From positions 496,001 through 560,000 of the forward strand of contig WLWQ01000003.1 of assembly GCA_012103535.1 (NCBI GenBank): a stretch of 64,000 nt of DNA, in the 5' to 3' direction. This document shows positions 19,718 to 30,424 of the stretch, one piece after another. The notes below the pieces were generated by a model. The model had not been told where the DNA came from, searched no databases, and was given only the letters and a program-made list of their open reading frames with translations. The position numbers and the translations under genes were made by a program. Source of the DNA: Pseudomonadales bacterium. Its GTDB lineage: Bacteria > Pseudomonadota > Gammaproteobacteria > Pseudomonadales > Pseudohongiellaceae. Positions within the stretch are counted from its first letter, which is position 1, and each line of letters starts with the position of its first letter.

Positions 19718-21901
19718 ATGAAACTAACATTCAAAAATCCATTTGGCATTCGCTTTAAGCTGGTATTCCTTTCCAGTTTTCTGCTGGTAATTCCATATCT
19801 TGGATACCAGTACATTCTAGCAATGGAAGAGTATTTACAGCGGGGACAAGAACAGACAGTACTTGGTACCGCGCAGGCATTGGCAACGGCATTGAATGAA
19901 AGACCAGAACTTTTCGATGAAGGCAGCTACAGCCCCGCACGTAGAACTGAAGATCTCTACGTTTATCCAATTTTCTCACCCTTAGAACTAGATGATGCTT
20001 CTTTGCTCGATTGGCGCGAGTACCAACAGTATGAAGTTGAGTATGACCGGCTAAATTATTTGCGTACGTCACTTAATCCTGTGCGTTACTACGATAACGA
20101 CGGCTCCGTGCACTTTACGAATATGGTGGGAGAATACAATGGCTCACTCTTTGCCTATTTTAAAGTTAGAGATGATCATCTGGTCTATCGTGATAGAGAA
20201 GCATTAAGCGTTCACCGTAGTGATTTTCTGCAAATCACAATGCTATCCCAGGACGGTAGCGAAATAATTCGATACGTCATTGCTCCCTATGGCCCTGAAC
20301 CGATATACCCGTTTCGGGTAGAAGGCGATTACTCGAATCCAGTCTATGAGGGTCAAATTACAGGTCAATGGTATGAAGTGGATGGCGGCTATGAAGTCGA
20401 ATTACAAATACCAATGCAAATGCTGGGTGACCGATTGGGTTTCGCCATTTTCGACGTTGATGATCCTATTGAGAGATCAATAAGCACCGTAGTCGCTACC
20501 TACAAAGTTCCAGATGCTGAGCGCCTGGGCTCGCTGCGCTTGCCTACTCCAGAGATCGATCGCATCGTGGCTGGCATGAGCAATAACAATTCGCGGATCC
20601 AAGTCGTCGATGGCAGTGGCCGTGTGCTGCTTACAGTTGGAGATATTCAGTCTGCCACCGGACTGCAATTAGCGCGATCAACTATAGATGAACCGGTAAA
20701 CAAATATTGGCTCTATGTACAAAATCGAATTCTCGACCCGCTTTATTACCAACTTCTCACCAAGCCGAGCAACGACTTCATCGATGAATTGTATTCAGAT
20801 GTATCCAGAGAAGGAGACCATATTAATTCTGCTTTGCAAGGCAATCCCATTACTCAGTTTAGAACGCTTGCAGATACGGAAACCCGCTTGTTAGAAGCGG
20901 CACATCCAATTGTTTCCCAGGGAGAGGTAATGGGAGCAGTTGTTGTCGATCAAAACATGAATGGTATCCGTACCTTTCGTAATCAGGCGCTGGAGCAGTT
21001 GTTTAACACAATCCTTGCGGTGATGCTGATTGTCGCTTTGGGGCTGTTCTTTTTCGCGTCCAGAATATCCAATCGTATACGTGGATTGCGTAATCAGGCG
21101 GAAGGAATTATTGATGATGTAGGGCGAGTACAAAACTCCATCGTACCTTCACGAAATTCTGATGAGATAGGAGATTTATCTCGTAGCTTTTCTAATATTG
21201 TTGAGCGCCTCTCTCAATACACTAACTATTTAGAAAATATGTCCTCCAGACTTTCACATGAGTTACGCACACCGGTAACTGTTGTACGTTCTTCCCTCGA
21301 AAATCTGAGCATGCATGAGAATAACGAAGAATCTGCAGTGTATTTAGAACGAGCAGAAGAGGGCATTAGTCGACTAAACCTGATTCTGACGAATATGAGT
21401 GAAGCCACTCGGTTAGAACAAATGCTGCAGACTTCTGAGAAAGAAAAGATAGAGCTCAATGAAGTAGTGCACGGCTGTGTTGAAGGCTACAAACTCGCCT
21501 ATACGGATCAAAAGTTTGAAACAGATTTACCGCAATATCCTATTCATATAAGTGGTGTGCCGGAATACATTGCCCAGCTTCTGGATAAACTCGTCGCGAA
21601 CGCAGTAGAATTCTCTTACCCCGACCAACCAATCATGGTTTATTGCAGGACATTGCGTGATCACGCAGTTGTAAAAGTTTCCAACGCAGGTCCATTCCTT
21701 CCGGAAGAAATGAAAGAGAGATTATTCGATTCGATGATCTCGGTGCGGCCGCAGGAGAAACAGAAACAACCTCATCTAGGAATGGGTCTGCACATTGCGC
21801 GTTTAATTACTGACTTTCATGGTGGACAAATTCGTGCTGAGAATCGAAAAGATCGCGAAGGCGTGATTATCACTGTAGTCATTCCCCTGTACTACGGTTA
21901 A
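19718..21901 (+). CDS. pdsS: Sensor histidine kinase of the dedicated sortase system (PdsS-like)
   Basis: A 727-residue membrane kinase. Order: cytoplasmic start, transmembrane helix (about 14-34), large extracytoplasmic part to about 425, second helix (about 430-448), HAMP (about 450-500), HisKA with His514 in LSHELRTPVTVVRSS, and HATPase with N-box KLVANAVEFS and G-box LGMGLHIARL. Within the outer part, residues about 120-260 look like a CBM9/DOMON beta-sandwich (SLFAYFKVRDDH, then a GGYEVELQIPMQML block), which suggests sensing of a carbohydrate or surface ligand. The long sensor with this fold fits the PdsS family. Partner regulator precedes it. The sortase and its target, usually in the same genome, are absent from this window. 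Confidence 0.82.
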   Translation: MKLTFKNPFGIRFKLVFLSSFLLVIPYLGYQYILAMEEYLQRGQEQTVLGTAQALATALNERPELFDEGSYSPARRTEDLYVYPIFSPLELDDASLLDWREYQQYEVEYDRLNYLRTSLNPVRYYDNDGSVHFTNMVGEYNGSLFAYFKVRDDHLVYRDREALSVHRSDFLQITMLSQDGSEIIRYVIAPYGPEPIYPFRVEGDYSNPVYEGQITGQWYEVDGGYEVELQIPMQMLGDRLGFAIFDVDDPIERSISTVVATYKVPDAERLGSLRLPTPEIDRIVAGMSNNNSRIQVVDGSGRVLLTVGDIQSATGLQLARSTIDEPVNKYWLYVQNRILDPLYYQLLTKPSNDFIDELYSDVSREGDHINSALQGNPITQFRTLADTETRLLEAAHPIVSQGEVMGAVVVDQNMNGIRTFRNQALEQLFNTILAVMLIVALGLFFFASRISNRIRGLRNQAEGIIDDVGRVQNSIVPSRNSDEIGDLSRSFSNIVERLSQYTNYLENMSSRLSHELRTPVTVVRSSLENLSMHENNEESAVYLERAEEGISRLNLILTNMSEATRLEQMLQTSEKEKIELNEVVHGCVEGYKLAYTDQKFETDLPQYPIHISGVPEYIAQLLDKLVANAVEFSYPDQPIMVYCRTLRDHAVVKVSNAGPFLPEEMKERLFDSMISVRPQEKQKQPHLGMGLHIARLITDFHGGQIRAENRKDREGVIITVVIPLYYG

Positions 21902-21912
21902 AAAAATTCGTT

Positions 21913-22485
21913 TCAGCTTTTATCTTTTCCAGTGTAGTACTTCGGTGTGTTCTCTTTAACTACCGGTGAATCTGAAGACCAGGCGTGGCAAGTATCCAGA
22001 ATTATTGGGCGCCTGGCAGGTTTTTGTTCAGTATTCTCTTCGCTCTTTCTGCGTTTTCTACTTAATGGCCATATAGTCTGCATAGCGACGGTAGCCATCG
22101 GGAACAGCAGTTCAGTTAGATGGGTGCATCCTTGAACGCCACCAACTTTCAAGCGAATAGCTTTACGCCAGCCCGGCCCCATTTGAATACCAATAAGTGA
22201 TTTGTAATTTGGCGTTATGTCTGGGCACATTTCAAATGGACTATTGTCTGTAACAGCAACTACATCTTGAATAGTGAAATCATCGTCAATGGTGACCCTT
22301 AAAAGCATTTCATGGAGAGGTTCCCCGGCCTCCATTTCACCACGCCAATTATTGCTGAACTTATAAGTCTTGATATCAGTCATATGGGCCTCGATATCCC
22401 ATAGCCCATCTTCTCTTTCGTAACCCCGATAATCGATTGCACGAGTATGAACATGTTTTCTTGGAGACGACTCTGGCAACGGCAT
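21913..22485 (-). CDS. DUF2889 family protein
   Basis: A 190-residue cytosolic protein of the DUF2889 family. Typical blocks are HTRAIDYRGYEREDGLWDIE near the start, EPLHEMLLRVTIDDDFTI in the middle and GVQGCTHLTELLFPMATVAMQT near the end. The function is unknown; homologues occur beside catabolic or respiratory genes. Start ATG at 22485 is supported by AAAGG six bases upstream. The C-terminus ends in a Lys/Asp-rich tail. It is convergent with pdsS (12 bp). Confidence 0.85.
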   Translation of the reverse strand: MPLPESSPRKHVHTRAIDYRGYEREDGLWDIEAHMTDIKTYKFSNNWRGEMEAGEPLHEMLLRVTIDDDFTIQDVVAVTDNSPFEMCPDITPNYKSLIGIQMGPGWRKAIRLKVGGVQGCTHLTELLFPMATVAMQTIWPLSRKRRKSEENTEQKPARRPIILDTCHAWSSDSPVVKENTPKYYTGKDKS

Positions 22486-22685
22486 AAAAAACCTTTCTCT
22501 TAACTGTTAGTACAACTGAAAACCCATGCGTTGGTGAGCCTTAGTGACGGTGCTGTCATAGAGCTCTACCAATGGCCCAAACCATTGAGCGATACAGCGC
22601 GCGCATTATAACTTAAATCGAATTTTGTGTGCTCACCGTGGGCGTATCGTGCATAATTGGCGTTCACTTAAAAGGAGAAAGAGCG

Positions 22686-22964
22686 ATGAGCGTTGCAAGT
22701 GCGCGACATATCTTAGTAAACACAGAAGAAGAATGTACTCAATTGAAAGACCGAATTGAAGGCGGAGAGGATTTTGCTGATGTTGCTCGTGCACATTCCA
22801 CTTGCCCTTCAAAGGCACAAGGTGGAGACCTCGGCCAATTCGGACCAGGCATGATGGTAAAGGAGTTCGACGAAGTCGTTTTTAGTGCCGATGTGAATTC
22901 TCTGCAAGGGCCGGTCAAAACACAATTTGGTTACCATCTCTTAGAAGTAACCAGCCGGGAATAA
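22686..22964 (+). CDS. ppiC: Parvulin-type peptidyl-prolyl isomerase
   Basis: A 92-residue single-domain parvulin similar in length to E. coli PpiC (93). Conserved blocks: ARHILVNTEEECTQL, FADVARAHSTCPSK, GGDLGQFGPGMMVKEFDEVVF and the closing TQFGYHLLEV. It catalyses cis-trans isomerisation of prolyl bonds and has no signal peptide, so it is cytosolic. The start at 22686 is set by a strong AAAGGAGA ribosome site; longer frames from 22629 would not begin at one. The TAA stop abuts the GTG of the truncated phosphatase gene that follows, implying coupled translation. Confidence 0.93.
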   Translation: MSVASARHILVNTEEECTQLKDRIEGGEDFADVARAHSTCPSKAQGGDLGQFGPGMMVKEFDEVVFSADVNSLQGPVKTQFGYHLLEVTSRE

Positions 22965-23165
22965 GTGAAACAAGAAAGTCTACTTTTTCTCTGCACGGGA
23001 AATTCCTGTCGTTCTCAAATGGCAGAAGCTTGGGCAAGGAAAATAGCGCCAGAGATTGTTCCTGAAATAACAATTCAGGTTCAATCTGCAGGCCTGGAAG
23101 ATCCCGCCAAAGCAAACGGAACCGAAACAGAAATTACTGCTAGTTTCGATATTGTTTGTTTATAA
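22965..23165 (+). pseudogene. Truncated low-molecular-weight phosphatase / ArsC-like fragment
   Basis: A 66-residue frame begins with GTG directly after the ppiC stop codon. It contains the complete P-loop and first helix of the LMW protein tyrosine phosphatase/arsenate reductase fold ([17 protein letters not shown]) and the next strand (QVQSAGLE). Where the middle of the family should continue, the sequence passes quickly to SFDIVCL and stops. Family members have about 130 residues including a C-terminal catalytic Asp, which is missing. The end resembles the family's fDlVvtvC strand, so an internal deletion is likely. It is probably a decayed gene, though translation remains possible. Confidence 0.65.
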
Positions 23166-23218
23166 ATTAAGAACAATACAGAAACACTTTTGCTTAATCT
23201 TGAAACAAGTTAACGCTA

Positions 23219-23839
23219 ATGAATAAACTCGTCCCGCAATTTTCAGAAGTCGATGTAGAAATTCTAAAAAGAGAAAAAGGCTTTGATAGTTTTCTAAGAA
23301 TTGATCAACTTCAACTAAAACATCGATTATGCGATGGAGGGTGGAGCGAAACCATCAATCGCGAACTCGCTGTCAGGCCGGAAGCAGTAGGTGTGCTCCT
23401 TTTTGATCCTGTTCGAGATGAAATTGTTTTGGTACGACAATTCAGAGTAGGAACATTGAGCGAAGAATCTAGTCCGTGGATCTTGGAACTTGTGGCAGGA
23501 ATGGTGGATAAAGATGAATCCCTTGAGTCAGTAGCTCTTCGAGAAACCAGAGAAGAATCCAACTGTGAAATAGTTGAATTAACTCGAATCTGTGATTATT
23601 ACAATAGTCCAGGAGTGAGTGACGAAAAAGTGACACTCTTTTGTGGCAAAATCGATTCCTCCAATGCTGGAGGCGTTTTTGGACTGGCAGAAGAACACGA
23701 AGATATAGAAGTAGTAGTCCTGGCACATAGTGAAGCACAGCAGGCAGTTGAAGCAGGGATTATTAATAATGCAATGTCTATCATCGCTCTGCAGTGGTTA
23801 GCCCTAAACAAGGAAAAAGTAGTTAGGAATTGGCAATAA
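23219..23839 (+). CDS. nudF: ADP-ribose pyrophosphatase, Nudix family
   Basis: A 206-residue Nudix hydrolase that cleaves ADP-ribose to AMP and ribose 5-phosphate. The Nudix box reads from GMVDKDES through RETREES (about 98-120); the final conserved Gly of the box is Asn here. Upstream are VLLFDPVRDEIVLVRQFR and the E. coli-type LELVAGMVD. Downstream, the block YYNSPGVSDEKVTLF is characteristic of NudF. It opens the conserved order nudF-yqiB-cpdA-yqiA-parE known from E. coli. A 282-bp gap with no recognisable element separates it from yqiB. Confidence 0.92.
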   Translation: MNKLVPQFSEVDVEILKREKGFDSFLRIDQLQLKHRLCDGGWSETINRELAVRPEAVGVLLFDPVRDEIVLVRQFRVGTLSEESSPWILELVAGMVDKDESLESVALRETREESNCEIVELTRICDYYNSPGVSDEKVTLFCGKIDSSNAGGVFGLAEEHEDIEVVVLAHSEAQQAVEAGIINNAMSIIALQWLALNKEKVVRNWQ

Positions 23840-24121
23840 ATTGGTGGACCATTAAGTTGTAATTGTCAACTAAAAAAGTTTCTCTTCCAGGCTCGCAAAA
23901 ATACCCTAAATCATTACAATTAAGTGGCTTTTTAACGAAAATCCACTAACTTAAGGTTGTACAGCTTTGAGAATCATTTAACGAAGAGCTGTAAAACGCC
24001 GACTACACTATATGAAGCCCATGAGACAGTGGAATTGATTGGAATCGCAGAACTACAGTAATCAGAATCAGAAAAAGCGCTGAAGATCAAAGTAAATACT
24101 AAATAAGAAGAAGCAGATAGA

Positions 24122-24682
24122 ATGTCAAAAACTAACTACAGCATCGACTTAATCAAACAGATGGCTGAATGTGATGCGAATTATATTCGCTTGCTAAAGT
24201 TAGTTCCGCAACTACAAGCCTATCGCACGAAGTCATTTGATGAATATGCTCAAGCTAGTTGTGAAAACTTGACTCACAAACTGCCGCACAAAAGCGATGA
24301 ACCGGAAAAGGTCTTGGAAGGCCTTGTTACAGATTTTTGCATAGCCGACCTAGAAAATTCCAATGAAAAAGTTACAGTCGAAATCAAAATTCTGGAAGCA
24401 TTCAAATACACAACTACATTAGAAATCGTACAAAGACCGGAATTCAAAAAATGGATGACAAATCCATCTTTGTTAGTTCGGGTCTATCACGATGCCAGCA
24501 CCGCCGAAGTTGTGTCTTATCAAGGTCATCGAAATCTGAAACCCAGATATACACAACCGAATCCTAAGATGTATCACACTGATGAAAAAATGCAGGTGAA
24601 TTCTTTTTTGGGTGAATGGCTAACACATTGTCTTAAGGTAGGAAGAAGTATAAAAGCACCAGAACTGTCATTTATAACATAG
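24122..24682 (+). CDS. yqiB: DUF1249 family protein (YqiB)
   Basis: A 186-residue cytosolic protein of the DUF1249/YqiB family, function unknown. It begins with a typical block (DLIKQMAECDANYIRLLKLVPQL) and contains VTVEIKILEAFKYTTTLEI, followed by MTNPSLLVRVYHDASTAEV. It has the classic position between nudF and cpdA. The start ATG at 24122 follows a GAAGAAGCAGATAGA purine-rich stretch. It is 18 bp upstream of cpdA and likely cotranscribed. Confidence 0.92.
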   Translation: MSKTNYSIDLIKQMAECDANYIRLLKLVPQLQAYRTKSFDEYAQASCENLTHKLPHKSDEPEKVLEGLVTDFCIADLENSNEKVTVEIKILEAFKYTTTLEIVQRPEFKKWMTNPSLLVRVYHDASTAEVVSYQGHRNLKPRYTQPNPKMYHTDEKMQVNSFLGEWLTHCLKVGRSIKAPELSFIT

Positions 24683-24700
24683 CAACCCTACTCTGCAGTC

Positions 24701-25519
24701 ATGACCACACTGACTACACATAGTCCAATCAAACTGGTTCAGATAACAGATACTCATCTGTATGGAACCGCCTCCGGTACTCTTCTCAAAATGAACACTC
24801 AGGACAGCATGGACCATGTTGTCAAAATAGTTAGAGAGAACGAAGAAAAAATAGATTTTATTCTAGCGACTGGCGACATTGCTCAAGATGCATCACTCGA
24901 TGCTTACCAAAATTTTATAAAGGCAATGGGAGATCTAAGCGCACCATTCCGATGGATTCCCGGAAATCATGACAGTGCAAGGGTGATGGAAGAAGCGGCG
25001 AATGGAACTGATGCCTGCGAGAAACTTGTACAAATTAACAACTGGCAAATCATTTTTCTCGATACCAGCATTGAGGGACAGGTGCATGGAAGACTTAGCC
25101 AAGGCGAATTGGATTTTCTGGATGATTCTCTAGCGAAAGCAAGTGAGAGCGGCGAGATTGAACATTGTTTAGTCTGTTTGCATCATAATCCAGTCAAGGG
25201 TAATGCAGGCTGGATGAGAGATATTGGATTGCATAACCGGCTACAATTTTTCAATATCCTAAAACAATACCCGAAAGTCGCTTGCATAGTGTACGGGCAT
25301 GTTCATCAGGACCTGGATTTTGAACACGAAGGAATTCGCTGTTTGTGCACTCCATCTACCTGCATTCAATTCAAACCGAATGTAACAAACTTTGCACTGG
25401 ACAGATTAAATCCTGGATACAGAACCATTCAATTACATGAAGATGGCTCGATAGATACTGAAGTCGTCCGCGTTACTGGTTATACTTTCGAAGCAGACTT
25501 CAGCTCCGGTGGTTACTGA
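24701..25519 (+). CDS. cpdA: 3',5'-cyclic-AMP phosphodiesterase
   Basis: A 272-residue metallophosphoesterase of the class III cAMP phosphodiesterase group. Metal-binding motifs are in order: VQITDTHLYG (about 12-21), ATGDIAQD, PGNHDS, HHNPV and GHVHQDL. It hydrolyses cAMP to AMP and so lowers cAMP-CRP signalling. It is embedded in the conserved nudF-yqiB-cpdA-yqiA-parE order. A cyclase-like domain protein is encoded a few kilobases away at 30.4 kb, which may or may not be functionally linked. Confidence 0.93.
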   Translation: MTTLTTHSPIKLVQITDTHLYGTASGTLLKMNTQDSMDHVVKIVRENEEKIDFILATGDIAQDASLDAYQNFIKAMGDLSAPFRWIPGNHDSARVMEEAANGTDACEKLVQINNWQIIFLDTSIEGQVHGRLSQGELDFLDDSLAKASESGEIEHCLVCLHHNPVKGNAGWMRDIGLHNRLQFFNILKQYPKVACIVYGHVHQDLDFEHEGIRCLCTPSTCIQFKPNVTNFALDRLNPGYRTIQLHEDGSIDTEVVRVTGYTFEADFSSGGY

Positions 25520-25547
25520 TTTAGTGGGCATTTATTAGGGTATTGAC

Positions 25548-26147
25548 TTGTCCGATCCGCTTCTTCTCTATTTACACGGTTTTCTTAGCTCACCACTTTC
25601 ACAAAAAGCGCAACAGACTGTTAAGTACTGTGAGCAAATGGGATTTGGCAAATTTATCAATGTGCCAACCTTAAACCTAAGTCCTTCCGAAACTATCTCC
25701 GAACTTCAATCCATTCTTGATTCTTATGAACCAGAGAAAGTAATGTTGATGGGGAGTTCGCTGGGTGGTTATTACGCTACTCATCTATCAGAGATTTATG
25801 ATGCGCCTGCTGTGCTGATCAATCCAGCAGTTAGACCTTTCGAGCATTGGGAAAAACACGTTGGCGAGCATAGAAACTACTATTCTGACGAAGTTCATCT
25901 CGTTACCAGAGAGCATATTGATGAGTTGCGAAATTTGTACGTCAATAAGCTCTCTAATCCTGATAATATAATGGCACTTGTGCAGACTGGAGATGAGACT
26001 TTAGATTATCGTTTGGCGGAAGAAAAATTTGCCAATGCACATTGCATTGTGCGTGAAGGTGGTAACCATAGCTACGAGAACTATGTGTCTGAATTACCTA
26101 TGATCTTTGAGTTTTTGCTATCAAGAATTGGTCATTTTGAGCGATAA
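25548..26147 (+). CDS. yqiA: YqiA-like esterase
   Basis: A 199-residue alpha/beta hydrolase of the UPF0227/YqiA family. The oxyanion block YLHGFLSSPLSQKA opens the protein, the nucleophile elbow is GSSLGGYYATHL (about 70-81), and late Asp (QTGDETLDY) and His (GGNHSYENY) complete the triad. The E. coli relative has esterase activity on short acyl esters. The start is TTG at 25548; no ATG fits the family N-terminus, so this non-ATG start is my choice. It sits between cpdA and parE as in E. coli. Confidence 0.9.
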   Translation: MSDPLLLYLHGFLSSPLSQKAQQTVKYCEQMGFGKFINVPTLNLSPSETISELQSILDSYEPEKVMLMGSSLGGYYATHLSEIYDAPAVLINPAVRPFEHWEKHVGEHRNYYSDEVHLVTREHIDELRNLYVNKLSNPDNIMALVQTGDETLDYRLAEEKFANAHCIVREGGNHSYENYVSELPMIFEFLLSRIGHFER

Positions 26148-26198
26148 AATATTATTCAACTGCAGTACTTAAAACCCTTCTGGTTTAGACTTTTTTAA

Positions 26199-28121
<1,923 letters not shown>

Positions 28122-28135
28122 GTGACAAGTAGATC

Positions 28136-30415
28136 ATGAATCAAGACATTACGATAAATGAAGATGGCGTCGAACAGATAGCGCTTAAGACCTATACCCA
28201 ACAAGCCTATCTGAATTATTCGATGTACGTGATAAACGATCGCGCACTTCCCAATATTGGGGACGGCTTGAAACCCGTACAGCGTCGGATCGTTTATGCC
28301 ATGTCTGAACTTGGATTGAAGGCGAGTTCAAAATTTAAAAAATCCGCTAGAACTATTGGTGATGTAATCGGTAAGTTTCACCCCCATGGTGATGCTGCCT
28401 GTTATGAAGCCATGGTGCTTATGGCTCAATCTTTTACCTATCGCTATCCATTGGTTGATGGGCAAGGTAATTGGGGATCACAAGATGACCCTAAGTCATT
28501 CGCCGCCATGCGCTATACCGAATCTCGTCTGCAGAACTACGCGGACGTTTTACTGGGTGAGTTAGGGCAGGGCACTGTCGATTGGAAGCCGAACTTCGAT
28601 GGCACCCTGGAAGAGCCAGAAATGCTGCCATCGCGCTTACCCAATGTGTTACTCAATGGAGGAAGCGGCATTGCAGTGGGCATGGCTACTGACATTCCTC
28701 CGCATAACCTAAATGAAGTGGCTAAAGCCTGTATCCATTTACTGGATAAGCCGAAAGCATCCCTCACTGAAATTCGCAAAATCATTAAAGGTCCAGATTT
28801 TCCCACCGAAGCGGAATTGATTACGCCGAAGAATGAGATCACCGAGCTCTATAAGACCGGTCGTGGTTCCCTGAAGGCCAGGGCCACCTATATTAAAGAG
28901 AGCGGTGAGATTGTAATCACTGCACTTCCTTATCAAGTATCCGGTGCAAAGGTGCTAGAACAAATCGCAGCACAGATGCAGAAGAAGAAACTGCCGATGG
29001 TAGTGGATCTTCGGGATGAGTCGGATCATGAAAACCCCACACGAATTGTCGTAGTACCACGATCGAATCGGGTTGATGCGGATGCGATTATGTCCCATCT
29101 GTTTTCCACAACGGATCTTGAGAAAAACTATCGTGTGAATTTCAACATGATAGGAATAAACAAGCGACCGCAAGTCAAAGACTTAGTTACTCTGTTAAAG
29201 GAGTGGCTACAGTTTAGAACTACAACAGTAAAACGTCGCTTACAGTATCGCCTGGACAAGATTCTCGATCGACTTCATATACTTGATGGTTTGCTGATTG
29301 CTTTTCTAAACATCGACGAAGTCATTAAGATTATTCGAAAAGAAGACAAGCCTAAGCCAGCACTAGTAAAAAAATTCAAAATATCTGATCGTCAAGCAGA
29401 CGCTATCTTAGATCTTAGATTACGCCAGTTAGCCAAGCTTGAAGAAATTAAGATCAAAGCGGAACAAAAAGAGCTCAGCGCAGAAAGAAAAACTATAGAA
29501 CAGTTGCTGAAATCATCAGCCCGGCTGAAGACCTTAATTAAAAATGAAATAAAGGCAGATGCGGCCGCATTTGGTGATGACCGCCGCACGCCAATAGTTG
29601 AACGAGAAGAAGCCAAGGCATTTAGTGAAACTGAACTCTTATCCACTGAGCCGGTTACGATCGTGCTCTCCGAACGCGGTTGGATGCGGGCGGCAAAGGG
29701 CCACGATGTGGATCCCACATCGCTGCAATATAAATCTGGAGATAGTTTCAAATTTTCAGCTCGCGGCAAAAGTAATCAATTAGCTATCTTTATGGATTCC
29801 ACCGGGCGTGCCTATTCGCTGCCTGCCCATACGTTACCGTCGGCCCGTGGCCAGGGTGAGCCTGTATCCGGCCGTGTTAATCCTCCTTCTGGCGCAACAT
29901 TCGAAGGCGTGGTGATAGGAGAAGACAAGAAAGATGTGATGCTTGCCAGTGATGCGGGTTATGGATTCGTTGGAAAAATCAGCGACCTTGTAAGCAATGC
30001 AAAAAAGGGCAAGGCAGTACTTAGATGTCCGAAAGGCAGCAAAGTCCTTACTGCATTACAGGTAAACGATTATAAGAAAGACCTGATTGTTTCTGTCACC
30101 AACGAAGGTCGAATGTTGATGTTTCCAATTAGTGAGCTACCAAGACTCGCGAAAGGCAAAGGCAACAAGATCATCAGTATACCCACCGCCCGGGTTGCGG
30201 AGCGGATTGAGTTTGTAGTTGCCATGGCAGTGTTGTCGAGAGATGATTCTTTGACGGTTTTTGCTGGCCGCAGACATCATAATCTGAGACCTACAGACCT
30301 TGAGCACTATCAAGGAGAGAGGGGGCGTCGTGGAAGTAAGTTGCCGCGAGGATTTCAAAACGTCGATCGCATTGAAGTGATTTCAAAAGAATCAGCGAAG
30401 GAAACAGAAGAATAA
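28136..30415 (+). CDS. parC: DNA topoisomerase IV subunit A
   Basis: A 759-residue ParC, the DNA-breaking subunit of topoisomerase IV. The catalytic tyrosine is Tyr127 in AAMRYTES. The helix-turn-helix region around the quinolone-resistance position reads [12 protein letters not shown]: the residue matching E. coli Ser80 is Ala87, while the matching Glu84 (Glu91) is kept. The coiled-coil gate (about 370-490) and a C-terminal beta-pinwheel (about 520-745) with degenerate blades follow. It pairs with parE immediately upstream. Convergent with the membrane-protein gene at 30425. Confidence 0.97.
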   Translation: MNQDITINEDGVEQIALKTYTQQAYLNYSMYVINDRALPNIGDGLKPVQRRIVYAMSELGLKASSKFKKSARTIGDVIGKFHPHGDAACYEAMVLMAQSFTYRYPLVDGQGNWGSQDDPKSFAAMRYTESRLQNYADVLLGELGQGTVDWKPNFDGTLEEPEMLPSRLPNVLLNGGSGIAVGMATDIPPHNLNEVAKACIHLLDKPKASLTEIRKIIKGPDFPTEAELITPKNEITELYKTGRGSLKARATYIKESGEIVITALPYQVSGAKVLEQIAAQMQKKKLPMVVDLRDESDHENPTRIVVVPRSNRVDADAIMSHLFSTTDLEKNYRVNFNMIGINKRPQVKDLVTLLKEWLQFRTTTVKRRLQYRLDKILDRLHILDGLLIAFLNIDEVIKIIRKEDKPKPALVKKFKISDRQADAILDLRLRQLAKLEEIKIKAEQKELSAERKTIEQLLKSSARLKTLIKNEIKADAAAFGDDRRTPIVEREEAKAFSETELLSTEPVTIVLSERGWMRAAKGHDVDPTSLQYKSGDSFKFSARGKSNQLAIFMDSTGRAYSLPAHTLPSARGQGEPVSGRVNPPSGATFEGVVIGEDKKDVMLASDAGYGFVGKISDLVSNAKKGKAVLRCPKGSKVLTALQVNDYKKDLIVSVTNEGRMLMFPISELPRLAKGKGNKIISIPTARVAERIEFVVAMAVLSRDDSLTVFAGRRHHNLRPTDLEHYQGERGRRGSKLPRGFQNVDRIEVISKESAKETEE

Positions 30416-30424
30416 GAAGATACT

